Positions 45,842 to 53,221 of a DNA stretch of 64,000 nucleotides are shown piece by piece (within the stretch, counting starts at the first letter, position 1; the number at the start of each line of letters is the position of its first letter). This DNA comes from [Eubacterium] infirmum (GTDB taxonomy: Bacteria > Bacillota > Clostridia > Peptostreptococcales > Anaerovoracaceae): positions 124,001 to 188,000 of the forward strand of contig UGGN01000002.1 of NCBI GenBank assembly GCA_900450455.1, in the 5' to 3' direction. The notes under the pieces were generated by a model. That model was not told where the DNA came from. It worked only from the letters and a program-made list of their open reading frames with translations, and did no database searches. A program made the position numbers and the translations under genes.

Positions 45842-46480
45842 ATGACAGAGATTATATTTATTCTAGACCGTAGCGGTTCAATGGCAGGCCTCGAAGCAGA
45901 CACCATAGGTGGTTTCAATTCAATGATGAAGAAGCAGGCGAATGAGCCTGGAGATGCACTTGTAAGTACTTTACTCTTTAATAATGAGCTAGAAGTTATA
46001 CACAATCGCGTAAACATCAAGGATGTTCCAAAACTTACAAGCAAGGAATATTATGTAGGGGGAAGCACAGCTCTTTTAGATGCTGTTGGAAGTGCAATTA
46101 AGCACATTGCAAAGATACATAAATACGCGCGTAAAGAGGATGTCCCTAAGAAAACGCTTTTCATCATAACGACTGATGGAATGGAAAACTCCAGCAGAAG
46201 ATTTAGTTACAAGGATGTTAGAAAGTTGGTTGAGCATGAAAAATCAAAGTGCGGTTGGGAGTTCATCTTCCTCGGTGCAAATATAGATGCTGCAGCTGAA
46301 GCATCTAGATACGGAATAGATTCGTCAATGGCAGTAAACTATAACTGTGATTCCAAGGGAATGAAAATTAGTTTTAAAGTTATGGAAGATGTTGTAAGAA
46401 GTTATAGAAACACATGCGAGGTTCCAAAAGGCTGGAGAAAACGTATAGATTATGATTTCAAATCGAGAGATAGAATATGA
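45842..46480 (+). CDS. von Willebrand factor A domain protein
   Basis: A 212-aa cytosolic vWA protein. The metal (MIDAS) motif is complete: DRSGSMAG at residues 9-16, GSTALLDAV, and TTDGMENSS. It resembles TerY/YegL-like single-domain vWA proteins, which bind partner proteins via a metal ion. The start ATG lies 8 nt after GGAGG, which is buried in the hairpin at 45787-45836. The stop overlaps the ATG of the ADP-ribosylglycohydrolase, so those two are translated as a unit. Its role is probably as a scaffold. Confidence 0.85.
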   Translation: MTEIIFILDRSGSMAGLEADTIGGFNSMMKKQANEPGDALVSTLLFNNELEVIHNRVNIKDVPKLTSKEYYVGGSTALLDAVGSAIKHIAKIHKYARKEDVPKKTLFIITTDGMENSSRRFSYKDVRKLVEHEKSKCGWEFIFLGANIDAAAEASRYGIDSSMAVNYNCDSKGMKISFKVMEDVVRSYRNTCEVPKGWRKRIDYDFKSRDRI

Positions 46481-47268
46481 TGTTAGGCGCAATAATCGGG
46501 GATATTGTAGGAAGTCCATATGAGTTTGACAGGGGAGAAAAGAGCAAAGAATTTCCTTTGTTTAGTAATGCATCTCGCTTCACAGATGATAGCGTAATGA
46601 CCATAGCCGTTGCATCAGCTCTGATGAAAGTAAATGCAAACGATACGGATAAGTCAATCAAAGCAAAAATAGGAGATGAGATGCGCTACTTCGGTAAACT
46701 CTTCCCAAATGCAGGCTATGGATATAGGTTTTCACAGTGGTTCTTCAACGATAAAATGGACGCGTATAACAGCTATGGAAACGGTTCTGCTATGAGGGTT
46801 TCAGCTGTTTCCTGGCTATATGACAATATCGATGATGTTAGGCATGTTGCAAGGCTATCGGCAGAGGTAACGCACAACCATCCTGAGGGTATCAAAGGGG
46901 CTGAATCCGTAGCGAGTACAATATTTCTAGCAAGACAAGGAAAAAGCAAAGAGGATATAAAAAAGTACATCGAAGATGAATTTGGATATGATCTTAATCG
47001 AAGTTGCGATGAAATCAGACCTAATTATCATCATGTCGAAAGCTGTATGGAGACTGTGCCAGAAGCAATAACGGCTTTTCTTGAGGGAAGTGATTTCGAA
47101 GATGTAATACGCACTGCAATATCCCTCGGAGGTGACTGTGATACGATTGCAGCCATTGCAGGAAGCATAGCAGAAGCACATTATGTAATACCTGAGGATA
47201 TAAAGCGTGAATGTATACATAGACTAAGTGCAGAACTCCTAGATGTGATTACAGAATTTGAAACTTGA
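46477..47268 (+). CDS. ADP-ribosylglycohydrolase (DraG/ARH family)
   Basis: A 263-aa metal-dependent hydrolase that removes ADP-ribose from proteins or small molecules. The di-metal ligands lie in IGDIVGSPYEF, FTDDSVMT and GGDCDTIAAIAGSIAEAHY, all intact. Length matches bacterial DraG-like enzymes. The ATG at 46477 overlaps the vWA stop. With the macrodomain protein it forms a small ADP-ribose processing cassette. tRNA-Glu lies just downstream on the other strand. Confidence 0.92.
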   Translation: MMLGAIIGDIVGSPYEFDRGEKSKEFPLFSNASRFTDDSVMTIAVASALMKVNANDTDKSIKAKIGDEMRYFGKLFPNAGYGYRFSQWFFNDKMDAYNSYGNGSAMRVSAVSWLYDNIDDVRHVARLSAEVTHNHPEGIKGAESVASTIFLARQGKSKEDIKKYIEDEFGYDLNRSCDEIRPNYHHVESCMETVPEAITAFLEGSDFEDVIRTAISLGGDCDTIAAIAGSIAEAHYVIPEDIKRECIHRLSAELLDVITEFET

Positions 47269-47293
47269 ATTGACAATTCAAGAAACAATAAAA

Positions 47294-47340
47294 GGGTAAC
47301 GCATGGGGTAACACACTTTTGGGAACGATTGGGAACGATT
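47294..47340. repeat. Short direct repeats near the tRNA-Glu 3' end
   Basis: GGGTAAC occurs at 47294-47300 and 47306-47312, and GGGAACGATT is repeated in tandem at 47321-47330 and 47331-47340. They lie about 90 nt beyond the 3' end of tRNA-Glu, where integrase arm sites are often found. Confidence 0.6.
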
Positions 47341-47374
47341 CTCGGATAGAATAAGACGGTAAACAAAGCAAAGA

Positions 47375-47418
47375 AAAAGCCTTGAAACACTAATAAATAA
47401 AGTATTTTCAAGGCTTTT
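47375..47418 (-). terminator. Terminator of tRNA-Glu (bidirectional)
   Basis: AAAAGCCTTGAAA (47375-47387) pairs with TTTCAAGGCTTTT (47406-47418), a 13-bp perfect stem. A T-rich tail on the minus strand fits termination of the tRNA transcript; the plus strand also ends in TTTTGTT and would serve the glycohydrolase gene. Confidence 0.9.
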
Positions 47419-47424
47419 GTTAAT

Positions 47425-47499
47425 TGGTATCGCCTAGGGGAGTCGAACCCCTGATTCAGCCGTGAGAGGGCTACGTCTTGACCACTTGACCAAGGCGAC
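47425..47499 (-). tRNA. tRNA-Glu (CTC)
   Basis: The minus strand folds as a full cloverleaf. The acceptor GTCGCCT pairs with AGGCGAT, and the encoded CCA is at 47425-47427. The anticodon loop is CTCTCAC with anticodon CTC. The T-arm has GGGGTTCGACTCCCC. Confidence 0.93.
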
Positions 47500-47610
47500 A
47501 AATTAAATTGTTAAATCACAAATCGTTTGTTGAAATGCTACAAGCGATATTATATACTAAGATAATCTACTTGTAAAGTTTTTTCTATAAATATTTTCGG
47601 GAGAATTCAT

Positions 47611-49089
47611 ATGATAAATTACGTGAGCACAAGAGGCATGAGAGGAAGCTTTAGCGCAGCTGAAGCAATAGTTAAGGGCATTGCCGATGACAAGGGTCTG
47701 TTTGTTCCGACAGAGATACCAAGCCTAACAGTTAACTTTGATGATCTGGCTAAGATGACATATCAGCAGATTGCAAAGCTGGTAATCGGATTATTTTTTT
47801 CGGACTTCACCGGTGAGGAAATAGATTACTGCGTGGACAATGCATATGACGAGAAATTCGAGGTGCCTGAGATTGCGAAGATTACAAAGGCGGGCGGAGC
47901 CGACTTCCTTGAGCTATATCATGGAAAAACTGCAGCTTTTAAGGACATGGCACTTTCAATTCTCCCTTACCTAATGACAACTTCAATGAAGAAACTTGGT
48001 GTTGACAGGAAGATATGTATTTTGACGGCTACATCCGGAGATACAGGAAAGGCAGCTCTCGAAGGATTTGCTGATGTAGAAAATACAGAGATAATCGTCT
48101 TTTATCCTAAGGATGGAGTGAGCGAGGTTCAGAGACGCCAGATGGTAACTCAGGAGGGTAAGAACGTTCATGTCTATGCGATAGAAGGGAACTTTGACGA
48201 CGCGCAGACAGGAGTTAAGAAGCTTTTTACTGACGATAATCTAAAGGAGGAGCTTGCATCAAAGGGTTACGTATTCTCATCTGCAAACTCAATTAATATA
48301 GGAAGACTTATTCCTCAAGTTGCATATTACGTATATGCATATTCAAGACTTATAGCAGCAGGGGACATCAAAGCGGGAGACACAATAAACATAACGGTTC
48401 CAACCGGTAACTTTGGAAATATACTCGCGGCTTACTACGCAATGAGGATGGGAATTCCTGTATCAAAGTTCATATGCGCTTCGAATGAGAACAAGGTTTT
48501 GACTGACTTCTTTTCCAGTGGTAAGTATGATACTAAGAGAAATTTCATTTTGACGAACTCGCCATCTATGGACATTTTGATTTCCAGCAATCTGGAAAGA
48601 CTCATATATCACCTTAGCAATACCGAAGAGCTAAGGGAACTGATGACCTCACTGGATAATACCGGTGAATATACAGTATCAGATTCCATTCGAAATGGAC
48701 TAAGTTGTTTTTATGCAGGCTTTGCTGATATGAATCTCACATGTAAGACAATTGGAGATTTATATAAGAAGGGAAAATACCTTGTGGATACGCACACAGC
48801 TGTTGCCTATGCAGTTTACGAGCAGTACAAGAAGGAGACGGGGGACGATAGAGCAACTGTTATCGCATCAACAGCCTCACCATATAAGTTTCCGAGAAGC
48901 GTTGCAAGCTCGATTGGACTAAAGATAGATGAAATGAGCGATTTCGAATGCGTTGAAAAATTAAATGAGTTTACAGGTGTTAAAGTGCCTAAGGCAATAG
49001 ATGGTTTGGAAAACAGAGAAGTTAAGCATGACAAAGTGTTCGCAAAGGACAGTATGCTCGATGCCGTGGGTGATGCTCTATGTCTATAA
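47611..49089 (+). CDS. thrC: Threonine synthase
   Basis: A 492-aa PLP enzyme of fold type II that converts phosphohomoserine to threonine. The PLP lysine is in HGKTAAFKDMALS, and the phosphate-binding loop is in TATSGDTGKAAL. The N-terminus YVSTRGMRGSFSAAEAIVKGIADDKGL is typical of the long type. The ATG follows GGGAG. The mntP gene starts 10 nt before its stop, so both are coupled. No other threonine genes are near. Confidence 0.95.
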   Translation: MINYVSTRGMRGSFSAAEAIVKGIADDKGLFVPTEIPSLTVNFDDLAKMTYQQIAKLVIGLFFSDFTGEEIDYCVDNAYDEKFEVPEIAKITKAGGADFLELYHGKTAAFKDMALSILPYLMTTSMKKLGVDRKICILTATSGDTGKAALEGFADVENTEIIVFYPKDGVSEVQRRQMVTQEGKNVHVYAIEGNFDDAQTGVKKLFTDDNLKEELASKGYVFSSANSINIGRLIPQVAYYVYAYSRLIAAGDIKAGDTINITVPTGNFGNILAAYYAMRMGIPVSKFICASNENKVLTDFFSSGKYDTKRNFILTNSPSMDILISSNLERLIYHLSNTEELRELMTSLDNTGEYTVSDSIRNGLSCFYAGFADMNLTCKTIGDLYKKGKYLVDTHTAVAYAVYEQYKKETGDDRATVIASTASPYKFPRSVASSIGLKIDEMSDFECVEKLNEFTGVKVPKAIDGLENREVKHDKVFAKDSMLDAVGDALCL

Positions 49090-49640
49090 TCGAGACTCTG
49101 CTTGTTGCAGTGGGACTATCTATGGATGCTTTTGCGGTTTCCATCTGTAAGGGTCTTGCGCTAAGGGAGATGAAGTGGCGCTACGCATTGATTTGCGGGC
49201 TATACTTCGGTATCTTTCAGGCAGTGATGCCCGGCATCGGATATCTTCTTGGCTCCAGGTTGATGACTATAATTGCTGACTTTGACCATTGGATAGCCTT
49301 TGTACTTCTTTTCTTAATCGGGCTTAAGATGATCAAAGAGGCAGGCGATGATGATAGGGAAGATAGCAACTTTGATGTAAATACAATGCTGCTTTTAGCT
49401 GTTGCAACGAGCATTGATGCCCTCGCTGTCGGTATAAGCTTTGCTGTATTAAAGGTCAATGTTCTGCTTGCGGTACTGATTATCGGAGCAACGACATTCG
49501 CCTTCGGATTTGCAGGAGTCAAAATTGGGAACATCTGTGGAACAAGATTAAAGCTGGGTGCTGAGAGGCTAGGAGGAGTGATTCTTATTTTGATAGGAAC
49601 AAAGATACTTCTTGAGCATCTTGGAATATTGAGTTTATAG
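49080..49640 (+). CDS. mntP: Manganese efflux pump MntP
   Basis: A 186-aa membrane protein with six helices that exports Mn2+. Two internal repeats carry the key aspartates in GLSMDAFAVS and ATSIDALAVG. Length is standard. The start ATG lies within the end of thrC (10-nt overlap), giving translational coupling, though no metabolic link is evident. No yybP-ykoY manganese riboswitch is seen, as expected for an internal gene. Confidence 0.94.
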   Translation: MSIIETLLVAVGLSMDAFAVSICKGLALREMKWRYALICGLYFGIFQAVMPGIGYLLGSRLMTIIADFDHWIAFVLLFLIGLKMIKEAGDDDREDSNFDVNTMLLLAVATSIDALAVGISFAVLKVNVLLAVLIIGATTFAFGFAGVKIGNICGTRLKLGAERLGGVILILIGTKILLEHLGILSL

Positions 49641-49668
49641 CCTCAATATGTAAAATGCCGTGAATCGA

Positions 49669-49721
49669 TTTTGTACAAAAGTACAAAAAAACGTTTTATG
49701 TTCATAAAACAATGCAATTGT
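49669..49721. promoter_or_regulatory. Cluster of three palindromes
   Basis: TTTTGTAC-AAAA-GTACAAAA (49669-49688), GTTTTATG-TT-CATAAAAC (49693-49710) and ACAAT-GCA-ATTGT (49709-49721) follow each other. No gene starts nearby in either direction. The rest of the stretch up to the tRNA-Ser terminator holds nothing else recognisable. Confidence 0.6.
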
Positions 49722-49892
49722 TTTGATGAAGGAAATTAATGTATACACAGTAGCAAAATAAAGAGCTCACAATAATTATTGCCACTTATAAATAATTATA
49801 AATCAAAGTTGTATATTTAAGGCGTGTTTGTAGGTGCGCATTAAAATGCTTTTTAATTGGAATTTAGGGGAAAAGAGTATTTGAAAGAAAAA

Positions 49893-49914
49893 AGAAAGCC
49901 GTTTAAGGCTTTCT
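49893..49914 (-). terminator. Terminator of tRNA-Ser
   Basis: AGAAAGCC (49893-49900) pairs with GGCTTTCT (49907-49914), and the minus strand continues in a long T-rich tail. It lies 9 nt past the tRNA 3' end. Confidence 0.88.
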
Positions 49915-49922
49915 TTTGCATT

Positions 49923-50010
49923 TGGCGGAGGACATGGGACTCGAACCCACGAGGCTGTTACACCCTACTCGCTTTCCAGGCGAGCTCCTTAGCCACTCGG
50001 TCAATCCTCC
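49923..50010 (-). tRNA. tRNA-Ser (GGA)
   Basis: An 88-nt class II tRNA on the minus strand, with encoded CCA at 49923-49925. The acceptor is GGAGGAT/GTCCTCC, the anticodon loop CTGGAAA with anticodon GGA, a long variable arm is present, and the T-arm has GTGGGTTCGAGTCCCAT. Confidence 0.94.
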
Positions 50011-50100
50011 ATGCTATGTATCATTATGCGTTAGGAACAGTATAAAAGACCTGCCTAAAACAGCTATTTAAGTTTAACATAGTGAACCTTCATATGCAAG

Positions 50101-50114
50101 ATACAATATTGTAT
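50101..50114. promoter_or_regulatory. Perfect palindrome upstream of the NhaC promoter
   Basis: ATACAATATTGTAT is a 14-bp perfect dyad, 41 nt upstream of the -35 box of the antiporter promoter. It may be an activator or repressor site. Confidence 0.5.
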
Positions 50115-50154
50115 TGTTCTAAACACAAATCGTTCACACAGCCATCATATTCAA

Positions 50155-50183
50155 TTGACATTTCAATCAAAAAGTGCTAAATT
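50155..50183 (+). promoter_or_regulatory. Sigma-A promoter for the NhaC-type antiporter
   Basis: TTGACA (50155-50160) and TAAATT (50178-50183) with a 17-bp spacer, 45 nt upstream of the gene start. Confidence 0.7.
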
Positions 50184-50228
50184 ACATTTGTTGGATTTAT
50201 TGCTCAATGGTTTAGGGAGGACTTATTA

Positions 50229-51839
50229 ATGAAAAATCTCAAATCAAGGGCCATCTGGATCATAGGATTTGCGGCACTACTAATTATGTGCATGCCAATA
50301 CTCGCTATGGCTAAAGAAGCAGAGTATGTACCTGCTTTGTTTGGATCAGCTTGGTCACTACTACCACCGCTTGTTGCTATTGCACTCGCACTTATTACAA
50401 AGGAAGCATATAGCTCATTATTCATCGGTATCGTATGCGGTGGAATACTTTGGTCTGGTGGACATTTTGAAAGGACAGTTCATCATGTACTTGCAGACGG
50501 AATTATTTCAAGACTTTCAGATAGCTACAACGTTGGTATCTTAGTATTCTTGATTATACTCGGTTCACTTGTAGCTATGATGAATAAGACCGGCGCTTCA
50601 GCTGCTTTCGGAGCATGGGCTGAAAACCGTATAAAGACAAGAGAGGGTGCTCAGTACAGCACAATTCTTCTTGGCTGTCTTATCTTCGTAGACGACTATT
50701 TCAACTGTCTAACAGTAGGTGCTGTTATGAGACCTATCACAGACAAGCACCACGTTTCAAGAGCTAAGCTTGCATACCTAATTGACGCAACAGCAGCTCC
50801 GGTTTGCATCATTGCACCTATCTCGTCATGGGCAGCAGCAGTTGCAGGCTTTGTTCCGGGAGAAGATGGATTCTCATTATTCGTACGTTGCATACCTTAC
50901 AACTTCTATGCACTTCTAACAATTCTCACAATGCTTTGCATCGTAACTTTCCACTTCGACTACGGTCCAATGAGAGTTCACGAGGATAATGCTATCAACG
51001 GAGATATTTACACAACTCCGGATAGACCTTATGAGAATGCACAGAGTGATGCAATCGAAGGTAAGGGTAAAGTTATAGACATGATTCTACCGGTAGTTAT
51101 CCTCATCGTATTCTGTGTTGGCGGAATTCTCTACGCCGGTGGATTCTTCAAGGGAACTTCATTTATTGAATCTTTCTCAAATACAGATGCATCAGTTGGT
51201 CTTTCAACAGGATCACTTCTAGCTATCCTAGTATGCGTAGCTTGGTTCCTAGGAAGAAGAATTATAACATTCAAGGAAATCATGGATTGTTTCCCAGAAG
51301 GATTCAAGGCTATGATTCCTGCTAACATGATTCTTACACTTGCTTGGACACTAAAGGCTATGACAGACAGTCTTGGAAGCAAAGAATTTGTTACAAACTT
51401 CGTAGGCGGATTTGCTGACGGTCTGGTAAGCTTCCTACCTGCAGTTGTATTCCTAATCGGATGCGTTATCGCATTTGCTACAGGAACATCATGGGGTACA
51501 TTTGGTATCCTAATTCCTATCGTTGTATCAATCTTCTCAAAAGACAAGGAGATGATGGTAATAGCAATGTCAGCTTGTATGGCAGGTGCTGTATGCGGAG
51601 ACCACTGCTCACCAATTTCAGATACAACAATCATGGCATCCGCAGGTGCTCAGAGTAACCACATCAACCATGTACAGACACAGCTACCTTACGCTATGAC
51701 AGTAGCAGCTGTATCATTTGTAGGATATGTAATCGCCGGATTCGTAAGGAATGTATTCATTGCTCTTCCGGTAGCACTTGCTATGATGATTGCTGTACTA
51801 GCAGTACTAGTTAAAATTTACGGAAAAGAATCTGAATAA
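50229..51839 (+). CDS. NhaC-family Na+/H+ antiporter
   Basis: A 536-aa membrane protein with a signal-anchor-like first helix and about 11 to 12 hydrophobic segments. The regions GCLIFVDDYFNCLTVGAVM, TGTSWGTFGILIPI and GAVCGDHCSPISDTTIMAS are hallmarks of the NhaC group, with conserved acidic and polar residues for ion transport. Relatives exchange Na+ for H+, malate or tyrosine/tyramine-like substrates, so the exact cargo is open. A GGGAGG site precedes the ATG. It has its own promoter and terminator. Confidence 0.9.
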   Translation: MKNLKSRAIWIIGFAALLIMCMPILAMAKEAEYVPALFGSAWSLLPPLVAIALALITKEAYSSLFIGIVCGGILWSGGHFERTVHHVLADGIISRLSDSYNVGILVFLIILGSLVAMMNKTGASAAFGAWAENRIKTREGAQYSTILLGCLIFVDDYFNCLTVGAVMRPITDKHHVSRAKLAYLIDATAAPVCIIAPISSWAAAVAGFVPGEDGFSLFVRCIPYNFYALLTILTMLCIVTFHFDYGPMRVHEDNAINGDIYTTPDRPYENAQSDAIEGKGKVIDMILPVVILIVFCVGGILYAGGFFKGTSFIESFSNTDASVGLSTGSLLAILVCVAWFLGRRIITFKEIMDCFPEGFKAMIPANMILTLAWTLKAMTDSLGSKEFVTNFVGGFADGLVSFLPAVVFLIGCVIAFATGTSWGTFGILIPIVVSIFSKDKEMMVIAMSACMAGAVCGDHCSPISDTTIMASAGAQSNHINHVQTQLPYAMTVAAVSFVGYVIAGFVRNVFIALPVALAMMIAVLAVLVKIYGKESE

Positions 51840-51889
51840 TTTACACTTAGGTGTATAAAATTATATTCAATTGACAATGATTCAACACG

Positions 51890-51922
51890 AAAAGCCCTTT
51901 AGTTCACTAAGGGGCTTTTTCA
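51890..51922 (+). terminator. Terminator after the NhaC-type gene
   Basis: AAAAGCCCTTT (51890-51900) pairs with AAGGGGCTTTT (51909-51919) with one wobble pair, followed by a T-run. Confidence 0.88.
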
Positions 51923-52002
51923 ATTACTTTCCCCCTTACATTTTTTACACAGATGGTGTATACTTATATTGTAAGTTAAATATGGCAAGAGGAGAGTTAC
52001 AG

Positions 52003-52515
52003 ATGTTCAAGGAAAACGAATTGGTAATGTACGGTTCTACCGGCGTTTGTCGCGTGAAGGAGATTGGCAGACCAAGTTTTGTTGACAAGGATGACAAGCG
52101 TATCTACTACCTCTTAGAACCGGTTTTTCAGAGCGGTGTCATCTATACACCTATCGACAATGAGAAGGTTCCTATCAGAGCGGTAATTTCAGCCGAGAGT
52201 GCCTCAGAGCTTCTGAATAATTTAGATGAGCTTGAGATTGATGACTACAAGTGCAAGAGCTCGCAGCAGTTATCTCAGCATTATCAGAGTATCTTAGAAA
52301 ATCACTGCTGTGCTGATTTACTAGCTATGACCAAGTCTATCTATATTAAATCAATGGTCGCAGATAGGAATAAGAAACACCTGGGGCAGATAGACAAGAG
52401 GTATATGAAACGTGCAGAGGACTTAATCTATAGTGAATTTGCAGTCGCACTGGATACCGATAGAGAAGATGTCGAAAGGTATATTAAGGACAAGTTAGGG
52501 AAATACATTATTTAA
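52003..52515 (+). CDS. CarD-family transcription regulator
   Basis: A 170-aa protein. The N-terminal Tudor-like RNA polymerase beta-binding domain covers residues 1-60 (ENELVMYGSTGVCRVKEI, YYLLEPVF, YTPIDNEKVPIRAV), followed by a helical DNA-binding domain. CarD relatives stabilise open promoter complexes. The ATG at 52003 is chosen with GGAGAG upstream; an earlier ATG at 51982 overlaps that site. It is a single-gene unit between two terminators. Confidence 0.92.
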   Translation: MFKENELVMYGSTGVCRVKEIGRPSFVDKDDKRIYYLLEPVFQSGVIYTPIDNEKVPIRAVISAESASELLNNLDELEIDDYKCKSSQQLSQHYQSILENHCCADLLAMTKSIYIKSMVADRNKKHLGQIDKRYMKRAEDLIYSEFAVALDTDREDVERYIKDKLGKYII

Positions 52516-52552
52516 GTCAAGTGGTAGAATTTTTGACTAATCTTAAATGCTC

Positions 52553-52589
52553 GGATGCTTTTAGATTTTCTAGAAGCATCCATTTTATT
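52553..52589 (+). terminator. Terminator after carD-type gene
   Basis: GGATGCTTTTAGA (52553-52565) pairs with TCTAGAAGCATCC (52569-52581) with one wobble, followed by ATTTTATTT. Confidence 0.85.
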
Positions 52590-52592
52590 TGC

Positions 52593-52620
52593 TTGACTTT
52601 TAGCCAAAATAGGATATAAT
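52593..52620 (+). promoter_or_regulatory. Sigma-A promoter of the XRE-cupin/pot operon
   Basis: TTGACT (52593-52598) and TATAAT (52615-52620) with a 16-bp spacer, 54 nt upstream of the regulator start. Confidence 0.82.
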
Positions 52621-52631
52621 TTTTCTTGTTG

Positions 52632-52659
52632 GTTTAGCAATACTAAACAAATTGTTTAG
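52632..52659. promoter_or_regulatory. Three alternating half-sites, likely autoregulatory operator
   Basis: GTTTAG (52632-52637), CTAAAC (52643-52648) and GTTTAG (52654-52659) are separated by exactly 5 nt each and alternate in orientation, giving an 11-nt period. The last two lie within the perfect 15-bp dyad TAAACAAATTGTTTA. The block lies between the promoter and the regulator start, as expected for a repressor operator. Confidence 0.75.
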
Positions 52660-52673
52660 AAAGGATATGCTTG

Positions 52674-53213
52674 ATGTCTATTCAAATAGGTGAAAAGATT
52701 AAGGAACTTAGAATAAGAAATGGACTTACTCAGGAGGAACTTGCGGATAGGGCTGAGCTATCCAAGGGGTTTATTTCACAGATTGAGCGTGATTTGACCT
52801 CACCATCAATTTCGACACTTGAGGATATTTTGCAGTGCCTTGGAATAAGCGTATCCGATTTCTTTGCAAGCGAAAAAGATGAACAGATAGTCTTTGGAGA
52901 AGAGGACTATTTTGAAAAGGACGATGCTGCAGATGGCAATATAATTGAGTGGATAATTCCCAATGCTCAGAAGAACGAAATGGAGCCGATAAGGCTAAAG
53001 ATAGAGCCTAATGGAAGAACATATCCGGATAATCCGCATGAGGGGGAGGAGTTCGGATATATTATAAAGGGAAGTATATGCATACATTTAGGCAATAAGA
53101 AGTACGAGGCAAAGGCCGGAGAAAGCTTTTATTACAAATCCGACAAAACACATTATTTAACATCAAAGAGTGGGGCAATTTTGATATGGGTTAGCACGCC
53201 GCCAAGCTTTTAG
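52674..53213 (+). CDS. XRE-cupin transcriptional regulator (PuuR-like)
   Basis: A 179-aa regulator. Residues 8-62 are an XRE helix-turn-helix (LTQEELADRAELSKGFISQIER). Residues about 105-175 form a cupin sensor domain (HEGEEFGYIIKGSI, AGESFYYKSDKTHYL). Such regulators commonly sit first in a potABCD operon and control polyamine uptake, probably by binding polyamines. The ATG at 52674 follows AAAGGA; a TTG 3 nt earlier is less likely. It ends 8 nt before potA. An alternating half-site operator lies upstream. Confidence 0.92.
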   Translation: MSIQIGEKIKELRIRNGLTQEELADRAELSKGFISQIERDLTSPSISTLEDILQCLGISVSDFFASEKDEQIVFGEEDYFEKDDAADGNIIEWIIPNAQKNEMEPIRLKIEPNGRTYPDNPHEGEEFGYIIKGSICIHLGNKKYEAKAGESFYYKSDKTHYLTSKSGAILIWVSTPPSF

Positions 53214-53221
53214 GAGGGGAA

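Noticed and set aside
47181..47501. Minus-strand open frame over tRNA-Glu
   Set aside because: It covers the tRNA and its terminator and has no ribosome binding site or recognisable protein; it is a chance frame.
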